A stretch of DNA of 64,000 bases from Flavobacteriaceae bacterium (GTDB lineage: Bacteria > Bacteroidota > Bacteroidia > Flavobacteriales > Flavobacteriaceae): positions 27,547-91,546 of the forward strand of contig JAQWFW010000032.1 in the NCBI GenBank assembly GCA_029238515.1, read 5' to 3'. The position numbers and the translations under genes were made by a program. Shown here piece by piece: positions 1-8,483 of the stretch (the first letter of the stretch is position 1; every line of letters begins with the position of its first letter). Under the pieces are notes generated by a model that had not been told where the DNA came from, made no database searches, and was given only the letters and a program-made list of their open reading frames with translations.

Positions 1-870
1 TCTACTGATAGGAATATAGGCCGTTGTGAGCATAGTGAGAAAAGCCCCCACAGCAGGTGCCGCACGTAAAATTCCAAAACCCTCCGAACCTACCTTTAAA
101 ATATCTTGAGCAAAAATGGGTAAAAGCGCAACAGCTCCACCAAAAAGAACCGCAATCATATCCAAACTTAAAGCTCCTAAAATGGCTTTGGTTTTGAATA
201 CAAAACGCACCCCTTCTTTCAGGCTTTGAAGTACGGGTTCGCCTATTTTTGGATTCAATACCGGTTTTTTAGAAATTAATAACGCAAGTAAAAAAGAAAA
301 AACAACCAACACAAAGACAATACAAAGCGACCAATGTACCCCAATCCAATTGATGGTAAACCCTGCCACCGCCGGCCCCATAATAGAAGCCATTTGCCAG
401 GTAGAACTACTCCAAGTCGCCGCATTTGGATAAGCTTTTTTGGGCACAATTAGAGCAATCAATGAAAAAATCGTTGGGCCAAAAAATGCTCGTAACAATC
501 CTCCAAAAAATACAAAAGCATAAATCGAATACAAAATAGATTTTTGTGTCCAAGAAGCAGCGACCGATGCGTCTGAAAGAAAAAATAGTCCTAAACTAAT
601 CAAAGAAAAAAGGCCAATACACCACAAAAATAAATTACGCTTTTCGCGTTGGTCGACAATATGTCCAGCAAACAATGCCATACTTAGGGCAGGAATAATT
701 TCCATAAGCCCAATAATACCAAGTGACAATGGGTCTTTAGTGAGTGAATATACTTGCCATTCGATGACTATAAATTGCATCGACCAAGCAAAAACCAACA
801 TAAAACGCAACAAAAGAAAAATATTAAATTCCTTAAATCTAAGGGCTACATAAGGGTCTTTTTTTGGCAT
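1..870 (-). CDS. MFS transporter, MFS_3/EntS-like (3' part off the window)
   Basis: I translated 290 residues from an ATG at 868-870 down to the left edge without a stop, so the C-terminal part is missing. The protein is very hydrophobic with about eight membrane segments; the first is near residues 15-40. A motif-A-like loop GHIVDQREKRN lies near residues 69-79 between the second and third helices, as in major facilitator proteins. The arrangement resembles the MFS_3 group that includes the enterobactin exporter EntS and small drug exporters. The substrate cannot be told from sequence. The start lies 2 nt after the recJ stop, so it is probably transcribed with recJ and the OsmC gene upstream. 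Confidence 0.85.
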   Translation of the reverse strand, partial: MPKKDPYVALRFKEFNIFLLLRFMLVFAWSMQFIVIEWQVYSLTKDPLSLGIIGLMEIIPALSMALFAGHIVDQREKRNLFLWCIGLFSLISLGLFFLSDASVAASWTQKSILYSIYAFVFFGGLLRAFFGPTIFSLIALIVPKKAYPNAATWSSSTWQMASIMGPAVAGFTINWIGVHWSLCIVFVLVVFSFLLALLISKKPVLNPKIGEPVLQSLKEGVRFVFKTKAILGALSLDMIAVLFGGAVALLPIFAQDILKVGSEGFGILRAAPAVGAFLTMLTTAYIPISR

Positions 871-872
871 CT

Positions 873-2564
873 TTATTGCTTTATGTCTTTAAGTTTTAGC
901 TGTAAACTTACACGACCATTCCATTCATTTTCGTCAATAGCATAAGCAATTTTAAAAGGTGTTTTAGTGTTGGTGAATTCCAGCTTATCGCCCAAGCCAA
1001 AACCTATGCCATTGATAGGTTCGGAGTTTTTTTGCATAACACTTATTTTGAGGTGTTTATCGTCTTGACCAACACATTTGCCATAACCAGTCTCGAGAAC
1101 ATCATTCGTCATAAAAACAGGAGACATATTTTGTGGTCCAAACGGTGCAAATTGCTTCAAAATTCTATAAAATTTTGGTGTAATCTGACTCAAATGTAGC
1201 TCAGCATCTATAAGTAGTTCAGGGGTTTTGAGGTGTGTTGGTAAAGTTTTTTTTACCTCATTTTCGAAGGCCGCCTTGAATGCCGTATAATTTTGTTCTT
1301 TAATACTAAGTCCTGCAGCATACTTATGCCCCCCAAATTGCTCAATATATTGACTGCAATTCTGAAGTGCTTCATACACGTCAAACCCTCGAACAGATCG
1401 CGCAGAAGCGGTTAAAAAATCACCACTTTTGGTAAACACTAAAGTTGGTCGATAGTGTGTTTCAATCAACCTTGAAGCTACAATCCCTATTACACCTTTG
1501 TTCCAAGATTCATTATAAACGACCGTAGTAGCACCATCAACCTCGTTTAATTTTTCAATCTGCAAAAGCGCCTCTTTTGTGATTTCTTGATCTAAAGTTC
1601 TTCGTGTTGTATTAAATGTCTCGATGTCCTGTGCTGCCCGTTCAGCTAGTGCCAAATCTTTTTCTTTAAGCAATGCAACAGCATAATTCCCATGCTTCAT
1701 GCGTCCTGCTGCATTGATGCGCGGAGCAATAACAAAAACCACGTCTGAAATGGTTAGAATATCTTTTTTAATATTTTGTATTAGGGCCTGAAACCCGGGA
1801 CGAGGATTTGTGTTCATGACTTGAACACCATGGAAAGCTAAGATTCTGTTTTCGCCAACGATAGGAACAATATCAGCCCCAATTGCAGTCGCAACCAAAT
1901 CCAAATAAGGTGTAAAATCTTCAATTGTTTCACTGTAATTTTGACCCAATGCCTGAATCAGTTTAAACCCTACACCACAGCCACATAATTCTTTAAATGG
2001 ATAAGTACAATCGGACCTTTTTGGATCTAGTACAGCAACGGCTTGTGGTAATTTATTGCCAGGACGATGGTGATCACAAATGATAAAATCAACTCCTTTG
2101 TCTTTAGCATATTGTACTTTTTCAATGGCTTTCACGCCACAATCCAAAGCAATGATAAGCCCAAAGTCATTGTCGATAGCATAGTCAACTCCCTTGTACG
2201 AAACTCCATACCCTTCCTCGAAACGATCAGGAATATAGGTCGCTATAAAATCACTTTTTGTTTCAAGGTATGTCGCCATTAATGCCACTGAAGTAGTACC
2301 ATCTACATCATAGTCTCCGTAAATTAAAATACGTTCATTGTTGGTTAAAGCGTGATTTATACGTTGTACCGCCTTGTCCATGTCTTTCATTAAGAAAGGG
2401 TCGTGTAACTCTTGTAATTGAGGTCTAAAAAAAGTTTTGGCCTGGTCAAAAGTTTGAATCCCTCGTTGAACCAAAAGTTGAGCAATCACGAAATCTACTA
2501 CTAGAGCATTGGCTAAATGCTGAACTTTGTTTTCATCAGGAGATGGTTTTAACGTCCAGCGCAT
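873..2564 (-). CDS. recJ: Single-stranded-DNA-specific 5'-3' exonuclease RecJ
   Basis: 563 residues, the usual RecJ length. RecJ degrades single-stranded DNA 5' to 3' in recombination repair and mismatch repair in the cytoplasm. The DHH phosphoesterase core is intact: GDYDVDGTTS near residues 83-92 supplies metal-binding aspartates, and the DHH triplet is at 164-166 followed by RPGN. A GGH motif of the DHHA1 domain is in the C-terminal half (EQFGGHKYAAG). The ATG at 2564 follows the OsmC stop by 3 nt, and the stop is 2 nt before the MFS start, giving the order OsmC-recJ-MFS in one probable transcript. Confidence 0.97.
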   Translation of the reverse strand: MRWTLKPSPDENKVQHLANALVVDFVIAQLLVQRGIQTFDQAKTFFRPQLQELHDPFLMKDMDKAVQRINHALTNNERILIYGDYDVDGTTSVALMATYLETKSDFIATYIPDRFEEGYGVSYKGVDYAIDNDFGLIIALDCGVKAIEKVQYAKDKGVDFIICDHHRPGNKLPQAVAVLDPKRSDCTYPFKELCGCGVGFKLIQALGQNYSETIEDFTPYLDLVATAIGADIVPIVGENRILAFHGVQVMNTNPRPGFQALIQNIKKDILTISDVVFVIAPRINAAGRMKHGNYAVALLKEKDLALAERAAQDIETFNTTRRTLDQEITKEALLQIEKLNEVDGATTVVYNESWNKGVIGIVASRLIETHYRPTLVFTKSGDFLTASARSVRGFDVYEALQNCSQYIEQFGGHKYAAGLSIKEQNYTAFKAAFENEVKKTLPTHLKTPELLIDAELHLSQITPKFYRILKQFAPFGPQNMSPVFMTNDVLETGYGKCVGQDDKHLKISVMQKNSEPINGIGFGLGDKLEFTNTKTPFKIAYAIDENEWNGRVSLQLKLKDIKQ

Positions 2565-2567
2565 GGT

Positions 2568-2990
2568 TTAATTATTTTGAATATGAATTTTAGTAGTTAT
2601 TGTGGCAAACTTTCGAAACATTTCCATCACACCACAATATTTTTCTACTGATAACTGTACTGCTCGCTTGCATTTCTTTTCATCAACATGAGCTCCTGAA
2701 AAATAATAATCGACATGAACAGAGTGGTAATATTTTGGGTGTTCATCTGTAAGCTGACCTTCCACATCAATTCGTAAATTGTAATCTGTAATCTTCATTT
2801 TTTTTAGGATATCTACAATATCAATTCCGGAACACCCTGCCAATGAAGACAACATCATCGCTTTGGGAGAAAGCCCAGTTTGCTTAGAAATTCCTTCAAC
2901 AACTGTGTCCATGAGCACATGGTTTCCGCTTGGATTATCGGAATCAAAGAGCATTCCCCCTTTCCAATGGGTCGTAGTTTTGTGGGCCAT
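2568..2990 (-). CDS. OsmC/Ohr family protein
   Basis: 140 residues, matching the OsmC/YhfA family length. OsmC-fold proteins use a cysteine pair to reduce organic hydroperoxides. Here Cys53 (LAGCSGIDIVDIL) and Cys119 (SVEKYCGVMEMF) sit in the two expected helical segments, so the active-site pair appears complete. The true substrate in the YhfA-like subgroup is not settled. It is the first gene of the OsmC-recJ-MFS run. On the same strand a TATTTTTG box (3021-3028) lies about 30 nt upstream of the ATG and could be the -7 element, though I see no good -33 TTG. Confidence 0.92.
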   Translation of the reverse strand: MAHKTTTHWKGGMLFDSDNPSGNHVLMDTVVEGISKQTGLSPKAMMLSSLAGCSGIDIVDILKKMKITDYNLRIDVEGQLTDEHPKYYHSVHVDYYFSGAHVDEKKCKRAVQLSVEKYCGVMEMFRKFATITTKIHIQNN

Positions 2991-3046
2991 AATAAAATTA
3001 TTTTTTGTTACTTGTTACATCAAAAATACTACTAAAAATTTAAAAT

Positions 3047-3637
3047 ATGCCGTTAGTTACACCATTAAAGCCAGACCACGACTTAGAAACTAAATCATTA
3101 GCAAAATTTTTTAATGAAACTTTGGGTTTTTGTCCAAATTCGGTACTTACCATGCAGCATCGCCCCGCAATTAGTAAGGCATTTATTAATCTAAATAAAG
3201 CTGTGATGGCCAATGAAGGCCGTGTGACGTCGGCGCTAAAACGCATGATTGCTTGGGTAAGCAGCAATGCTACTGGGTGTCGGTATTGTCAAGCTCATGC
3301 CATTCGGGCTGCAGAGCGCTATGGCGCAAATGACGAACAATTGGAAAATATTTGGGAGTACAAAACCCACTCCGCTTTTAGCGAAGCCGAACGAGTAGCA
3401 CTGGATTTTAGTTTGGCTGCTTCTGTAGTGCCAAATGCAGTGAACGATGCCTTAAAAAAGCGTTTGTATACATATTGGAGTGAGGGCGAAATTGTAGAAA
3501 TGTTAGGCGTAATTTCTTTGTTTGGCTACCTTAATCGCTGGAACGATTCCATGGGTACAAGCATAGAAGATGGTGCTGTAGAAAGTGGAGCGAAATATCT
3601 AAAAAAACATGGTTGGAATAAAGGTAAACACTGCTGA
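3047..3637 (+). CDS. Carboxymuconolactone decarboxylase / AhpD-like (peroxidase-related) protein
   Basis: 196 residues. The AhpD-fold signature CRYCQAH is at residues 78-84: a CxxC pair followed by a histidine, preceded by a helix rich in small residues. In AhpD these residues form the thiol relay that reduces peroxiredoxins. Family members of this length are usually annotated as peroxidase-related enzymes or carboxymuconolactone decarboxylase family proteins, and a lactone decarboxylase role is not implied. It is divergent from the OsmC gene, with only 56 nt between the two starts, so two putative thiol-peroxidase proteins share one intergenic control region. Its stop faces the rsmI stop with 1 nt between them. 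Confidence 0.9.
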   Translation: MPLVTPLKPDHDLETKSLAKFFNETLGFCPNSVLTMQHRPAISKAFINLNKAVMANEGRVTSALKRMIAWVSSNATGCRYCQAHAIRAAERYGANDEQLENIWEYKTHSAFSEAERVALDFSLAASVVPNAVNDALKKRLYTYWSEGEIVEMLGVISLFGYLNRWNDSMGTSIEDGAVESGAKYLKKHGWNKGKHC

Positions 3638-3638
3638 T

Positions 3639-4313
3639 CTAGACTCCAGAATTGCCTGAAATAACAATCACAATTTCTCCCTTTGCGGGAGTTTCTGTGT
3701 AATGGTCTAAAAGTGTTTTTGCTGTGCCCCGACGAGTTTCTTCAAAAAGCTTTGTGAGTTCGCGAGAAATAGAGATTTGTCGATCTTCTCCAAAAAACAA
3801 ACAAATCTGCTCTAATGTTTTGTTTAATTTGTGAGGGCTTTCATAGAGAACAATAGTTCTTTCTTCTTGAGCCAATAGTTTTAAGCGCGTTTGTCGGCCT
3901 TTTTTGATGGGCAAAAACCCCTCAAAAATAAAGCGATCATTAGGCAAACCAGAATTTACTAATGCAGGAACAAAGGCTGTCGCGCCAGGCAAGCACTCAA
4001 CAGGAATTTGTTGTGCCACACAAGCTCTAGTCAGCAAAAAACCAGGATCGGAAATTGCAGGTGTTCCAGCATCACTAATCAATGCGATTTCTATTCCTCC
4101 TTTTAATCTATCGATAATTTTATCTAAAACTTTATGTTCGTTGTGCATATGGTAGGATTGCATTTGGGTCTGGATGCCAAAATGCTTAAGAAGTTTACCT
4201 GAAGTTCTAGTGTCTTCAGCCAAAATTAAATCAACAGATTTAAGTGTGGAAATTGCACGCATTGTCATGTCTTCTAAATTGCCAATGGGTGTTGGTACTA
4301 TGTACAATTTCAT
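3639..4313 (-). CDS. rsmI: 16S rRNA 2'-O-methyltransferase (C1402) RsmI
   Basis: 224 residues. RsmI transfers a methyl group from S-adenosylmethionine to the ribose of C1402 in 16S rRNA. The tetrapyrrole-methylase fold is clear: PTPIGNLEDMT near residue 7, LAEDTRTSGKLL near 31, SDAGTPAISDPG at 80-91 and a YESPHKL segment near the middle. It lacks the C-terminal extension of the E. coli protein (about 286 residues); the short form is common in Bacteroidota. It is convergent with the AhpD-like gene, and no gene lies between its start and the mechanosensitive channel to the right. Confidence 0.96.
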   Translation of the reverse strand: MKLYIVPTPIGNLEDMTMRAISTLKSVDLILAEDTRTSGKLLKHFGIQTQMQSYHMHNEHKVLDKIIDRLKGGIEIALISDAGTPAISDPGFLLTRACVAQQIPVECLPGATAFVPALVNSGLPNDRFIFEGFLPIKKGRQTRLKLLAQEERTIVLYESPHKLNKTLEQICLFFGEDRQISISRELTKLFEETRRGTAKTLLDHYTETPAKGEIVIVISGNSGV

Positions 4314-4544
4314 GAACTCGAGTTTAAACTCAAAGGTACAATCTTTGATGCATAAATTGTGAAAAATTGGGGTGATTTTGTCCGTACAGAAAAACTTTTA
4401 AAAGGGGAAAAGAGACATTTAGACAATGACAAAAAGAATAAAATAAAAACTTAATGATCGTAAAAGTCTAATCAAATTTGTAAAATTCTTAAATTCTAAA
4501 TAGCTTTACCTAAAGATTTAAACCCATTAATCTACCTAAATATT

Positions 4545-4624
4545 ATGGAAAAATACCTGCAAAATCACTTTTATTTGAATACGGCCCAAACATTCTTTAT
4601 GCCTTAGGACTCCTTCTTGTTGGA
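4545..4624 (+). other. Out-of-frame 5' end of the MscS gene (apparent 1-nt deletion)
   Basis: An ATG at 4545 reads Met-Glu-Lys-Tyr-Leu-Gln and then runs into a short dead frame. One base back, in the frame of the downstream channel gene, the codons from 4562 read AKSLLFEYGPNILYALGLLL, a normal first membrane helix of a small MscS protein. That frame has no ATG, GTG or TTG between the stop at 4511-4513 and the TTG at 4625. Adding one A to the A run at 4561-4564 would join the two into a complete N-terminus. This is either a natural frameshift or a base-call error. Confidence 0.6.
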
Positions 4625-5344
4625 TTGTTTATCATAAAAAAAACAGTCGCATTTACAGAAAAAATATTGTCTTCGCGAAAAGTTGATAAAACCCTTCAGA
4701 ACTTTCTTACAAATATGCTTTCTATTGGGCTTAAACTATTTTTACTGATTACCGTTATTTCTAAACTTGGTGTAGATACAACTGCCATAGCGGCAGCGCT
4801 TGCGGCAGCTGGTTTAGGAGTTGGTTTGGCACTTCAAGGCGCTTTGTCTAACCTCGCTGGCGGAGTGCTAATTATAGTGTTCAAGCCTTTTAAGATTGGT
4901 GATCTTGTTGATGCTCATAACGAAATTGGGGTAGTAAAAGACATTAATATTTTTACAACACAAATTGTTACCCCAGATAACAAACGCGTTATTATTCCAA
5001 ATGGTACGCTTGCCAACAGTAATATCATTAATTATTCGGCAGAAGGAAAACTACGTGTAGACCTCACCATTGGTGTGGGCTACGACGAAGACATTAAACA
5101 AACCAAAGGGGTGCTCTTGGATGTCTTAAAACAACACTCAAAAGTGCTAAGCGACCCAAACCCCACTGTAGATGTTGAAGAACTTGCCGAAAGCTCTGTT
5201 AATTTTGCTGTTCGGCCATGGTGTAAAGTGGAAGACTACTGGACAGTGTATTTTGGGATAACCGAAAATTGCAAGCTAGCACTTGACAAAGCAGGTATCG
5301 AAATCCCTTATCCGCATTCTGTGGAGATACAAAAACAGGGTTAA
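4625..5344 (+). CDS. Small-conductance mechanosensitive channel MscS (5' end possibly frameshifted)
   Basis: 239 residues from a TTG start, which omits most of the first membrane helix (see the entry at 4545). What remains has the second helix (about residues 28-48) and the pore-lining third helix with its Ala/Gly repeat, AALAAAGLGVGLALQGALSN at about 57-76. Then comes the cytoplasmic beta domain beginning FKPFKIGDLV and the C-terminal alpha/beta vestibule domain. MscS opens on membrane tension and releases solutes on hypo-osmotic shock. The TTG is the only usable start in frame, but an ATG at 4545 in the neighbouring frame is more plausible biologically. The stop overlaps the convergent tsaB stop by 4 nt. 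Confidence 0.85.
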   Translation: MFIIKKTVAFTEKILSSRKVDKTLQNFLTNMLSIGLKLFLLITVISKLGVDTTAIAAALAAAGLGVGLALQGALSNLAGGVLIIVFKPFKIGDLVDAHNEIGVVKDINIFTTQIVTPDNKRVIIPNGTLANSNIINYSAEGKLRVDLTIGVGYDEDIKQTKGVLLDVLKQHSKVLSDPNPTVDVEELAESSVNFAVRPWCKVEDYWTVYFGITENCKLALDKAGIEIPYPHSVEIQKQG

Positions 5345-6012
5345 ATTTTCTTCGATGGAATCGCTATAAAATCCTTCAAATAAAAAGGTTCAAAATAGGC
5401 CAGATCCTCAAAATTTTTCGCTTGAAATTTAGAAAATGACAAGCCACACATTTGTTGTGCTGAAGGAAGTTGAGCATCGAAATATGCGTTGGGGTGATTA
5501 ATAATTGATTGGGTTTTTTCTACACCATTGCCCACGAAATAAACAGATTGATCTTGTAATATATCATTGTAAGATGTGGCGTCTAAAATTTTGGCTGAAG
5601 TTGGCTCAATACACTGATAACCATTGTCAAATACTGCAGAATAAACTTCCATTCGCCGCGCGTCGAGCATAGCCACAATACAACCCTTTTGAAGCTCCAC
5701 TTTGTGTGCAAGACTTTCTAAGGTTGGAATGGAAATCAAAGGGATATCCAGCGCGTAGCATAACCCTTTTGCAGCTGAAACACCAATACGTAACCCTGTA
5801 TAAGAGCCAGGCCCTTTACTTACCGCAACAGCATGAAGTTCACCACGATCAATTTTTGCAGAACTGAGCACCTCATCTATGTATTCATGAAGTCTTTCGG
5901 CATGCGAATAGCTTGAACTGTTGTCTTCTTTCAAAGCAATGAGTCCCCCATTTTTGGACAGTGCTACAGAGCAATTGGTCGTAGAGGTTTCAATATTTAA
6001 AATATTGGCCAT
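5341..6012 (-). CDS. tsaB: tRNA threonylcarbamoyladenosine biosynthesis protein TsaB
   Basis: 223 residues. TsaB is the dimer partner of TsaD in the complex that makes N6-threonylcarbamoyladenosine at position 37 of ANN-decoding tRNAs. The ASKHA-type N-terminus is clear: LNIETSTTNCSVAL near residues 5-18 and KGPGSYTGLRIG at 66-77, the TsaB signature. It is the last gene of a leftward run behind the TolC-HlyD-ABC exporter, with no gap to the TolC gene (6012/6013), so it is probably co-transcribed although unrelated in function. Confidence 0.95.
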   Translation of the reverse strand: MANILNIETSTTNCSVALSKNGGLIALKEDNSSSYSHAERLHEYIDEVLSSAKIDRGELHAVAVSKGPGSYTGLRIGVSAAKGLCYALDIPLISIPTLESLAHKVELQKGCIVAMLDARRMEVYSAVFDNGYQCIEPTSAKILDATSYNDILQDQSVYFVGNGVEKTQSIINHPNAYFDAQLPSAQQMCGLSFSKFQAKNFEDLAYFEPFYLKDFIAIPSKKI

Positions 6013-7371
6013 TTACAAATTTAATGGTTTCCCAAGATAAAAGTCAAGGACTTTGGTTTTAAATATAAAATCGTACTTGGCACGAACTAAACTTGACTGA
6101 GCATTGACCAATTGAGTTCTGTTTTGTTCCAAATCCAATGCATTGAGCGCTCCTATATTGTAGCGTTCTTGTGCATTGTCAAAAGAAAGCTGTCTTGCTG
6201 CCACGGATTTTTGTGTAGACGAATACGTTTTTAGAGCTGCTTTTGCATCTGTAAAAGCCCGCTGAATATTACTTTCCAAATCTAGCTTAGCTTGTTCTAG
6301 AGCCAATTTTCTGTTTTCAACCTGAATCAATGATTTTGCCAAAGCAGTCTTGTTTTGAAACCTTGAAAAGACAGGGATATTAAGATTTAAACTAAAACTA
6401 TGGCCTTTGTTGTCGTTGATTTGCTGAAAAAATGAATTGTCATTACTAAGGTTAGAAAAATTTGCCCCTGCATTTAATCCATAACTAAAACTGAATGTAG
6501 GGTAAAATCCACTTTTTGAAATTTCTCTTGCTAATTCTGCAGATTCAATATTTTTTTGAGCGACTTTAATTTCACTTCTATTTTCAAATGCATAATTCAA
6601 AATTGGTCGTACATCACTGTACATCACCAATTCGGAGGGTGCTTCTAAGTCTATAATTTCCACGTCAAATCCATCAAAAGGAACTTGCAAGACTTGCGAT
6701 AGAGATAAAAGTGCTAGGGTATAGCTGTTTTGCGCAACTGTTAAGCTTTGTGCGTCATTGGCAAGGGTTGCTTCTGCATCAAAAACATTGGCCTGCGGCT
6801 GTGTTCCGGCAGATACTAATGCTTTGACGCGCTCTAACTGTTCTATTGAAAAATTGTATTGTACTTGTGCAATGGTCAAATTTTCTTTGTTGAGCAAAAC
6901 ATTCAGATAGGAGTTAACGACATTTAAAGCAACATTGTCTTTTATTCTATTGAATTCTTCTTCGTTTGCTTCTTTATTTATCAACGATTGTCTGTAAATA
7001 TTTGTATTGCGAAATCCATTAAAAATGGTCTGTGATAAATTGACACCAAGACTTGTGGAATGGAATGTACGATCTACAAAATTTCCGTCAAAAACCTCAA
7101 CATTTCCAAGGTTCAAACGTTGAGAACCATTAAGTCCAAGTGCTGGCAAAAAATTTCCTTTTGCGGCTATAATATCTTGATCGTTTGTGAGTAATGAATT
7201 TTCAGTTTGTCGTACAGAAATATTATTCTCTAAGGCATGCGTAACACATTCTTGTAAGTTCCACTTCTTTTGTGCATACCCATTGAGCCCTACCACGAAA
7301 CATAAAATTAATATGCTGAATTTCATCATGTGATTATATTTTTGATTACTAATCATTTTCTTCATCTTCAT
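6013..7371 (-). CDS. TolC-family outer membrane efflux protein
   Basis: 452 residues from the longest start. TolC-type proteins form the outer-membrane exit duct of tripartite exporters. A signal peptide (FSILILCFVVGLNGYAQ) precedes WNLQECVTHALENN, the usual opening of Bacteroidota OEP proteins. The rest is long helical, Ala/Gln/Asn-rich sequence with two internally similar halves. The start at 7371 overlaps the HlyD gene by 23 nt. In-frame ATGs at 7329 and 7326 avoid the overlap and give a shorter, cleaner signal peptide, and I cannot decide between them. Together with the HlyD and ABC genes upstream it completes a MacAB-TolC-like pump. Confidence 0.93.
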   Translation of the reverse strand: MKMKKMISNQKYNHMMKFSILILCFVVGLNGYAQKKWNLQECVTHALENNISVRQTENSLLTNDQDIIAAKGNFLPALGLNGSQRLNLGNVEVFDGNFVDRTFHSTSLGVNLSQTIFNGFRNTNIYRQSLINKEANEEEFNRIKDNVALNVVNSYLNVLLNKENLTIAQVQYNFSIEQLERVKALVSAGTQPQANVFDAEATLANDAQSLTVAQNSYTLALLSLSQVLQVPFDGFDVEIIDLEAPSELVMYSDVRPILNYAFENRSEIKVAQKNIESAELAREISKSGFYPTFSFSYGLNAGANFSNLSNDNSFFQQINDNKGHSFSLNLNIPVFSRFQNKTALAKSLIQVENRKLALEQAKLDLESNIQRAFTDAKAALKTYSSTQKSVAARQLSFDNAQERYNIGALNALDLEQNRTQLVNAQSSLVRAKYDFIFKTKVLDFYLGKPLNL

Positions 7372-8470
7372 TGTTTTCTTCAGAAGCTTTGTTCCAAACT
7401 TTTATTTTATCGGATTCTTTTACTCCATCTGTAATTTCCACATTGATACCGTCTGAAATACCAATTTCTACATTTTTGGTTTTAAAGGAGCCATCTTCGT
7501 CGAGAATTTCTACAAAAGGTTTTTCGGTAATACGGTTGAATTGTAACAATGCTTCTTTGATAACTAAAATGCTGTCTTTACTTTCAACTTCTATTTCAGC
7601 ATTGGCACTGTATCCTGCACGAATTTTGTTGCTTGATTCTACCTCTACATCGGCCTTAATGACAAATTGTACAGCGCCATTTTCTTCGATGCCTTTAGGG
7701 GCCACAAATGTAAGTTTTGCAGAGAATTCCTTTTCATTAATAGCTCCTAATACTACTTTTATATCTTTACCTTCATCTAATTTACCAACTTCTGATTCGT
7801 CAACTTTACCCTCAAAAATCATTTGGCTCATGTCGGCTATAGTTGCAATGGTTGTCCCAGCATTGAAGTTGTTGCTTTGAATCACCTGATCGCCTTGACG
7901 TACAGGGATTTCTAGAATTGTTCCTGGAATTTGTGCTACAATGTTGGTGTTTGCAGAGCCACCGCCAGAAATAGATCCTTGACGAATGATTTGATAGTCA
8001 TTTTGGGCTTGAATGTAGTTCTCTTGGGCTTGATTAAGACTCAATTCGTTGTTTTCAAAGTCCTGTCTAGAAATCACTCCTTTTTCAAAAAGGAGTTTAT
8101 TGCGATCGAAAAGTGTTTTTGCGTTGTCATAAGAAAACTTTGCTGTTTTTATGCGGCTTTGTGCGCTCACTAAGGCCTGTTCGTTGGGAACGACACGAAT
8201 TTTTGCAATCAAATCGCCTTTCTGCACCAAATCGCCTTCTTCAACTAAAATTTTGTCCACAATGCCTGAAATTTGTGGTTTTAGTTCAATTTCTTCTTCG
8301 GGATTTAGCTTTCCTGTAGCCACAATTTTGGTGTCTAAGGTAGTGTAGAATGGTAGCTCTGTTTTGTAATCTACAACATCTTCTGTATTGGAGTCCTTAA
8401 AGTACTTTAATACGACAACTAAAAGGAGTAGTAATACGATTCCTAAAATAATTTTTACTGTTTTATTCAT
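7349..8470 (-). CDS. Periplasmic adaptor, HlyD/MacA family
   Basis: 373 residues. One membrane anchor at about residues 5-23 is followed by a periplasmic adaptor fold. The half-motifs of the biotinyl-lipoyl domain are visible (IELKPQISGIVDKILVEEGD and later IPGTILEIPVRQGDQV), flanking a coiled-coil hairpin rich in Gln, Asn and Lys, and then the beta-barrel and membrane-proximal domains. It links an inner-membrane ABC permease to the TolC duct. The very acidic C-terminus (SEENNEDEEND) lies after the last domain. It sits between the TolC gene and the two permease genes; the gap to the permease is 13 nt. Confidence 0.94.
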   Translation of the reverse strand: MNKTVKIILGIVLLLLLVVVLKYFKDSNTEDVVDYKTELPFYTTLDTKIVATGKLNPEEEIELKPQISGIVDKILVEEGDLVQKGDLIAKIRVVPNEQALVSAQSRIKTAKFSYDNAKTLFDRNKLLFEKGVISRQDFENNELSLNQAQENYIQAQNDYQIIRQGSISGGGSANTNIVAQIPGTILEIPVRQGDQVIQSNNFNAGTTIATIADMSQMIFEGKVDESEVGKLDEGKDIKVVLGAINEKEFSAKLTFVAPKGIEENGAVQFVIKADVEVESSNKIRAGYSANAEIEVESKDSILVIKEALLQFNRITEKPFVEILDEDGSFKTKNVEIGISDGINVEITDGVKESDKIKVWNKASEENNEDEEND

Positions 8471-8483
8471 TGTTTTAATTTAT

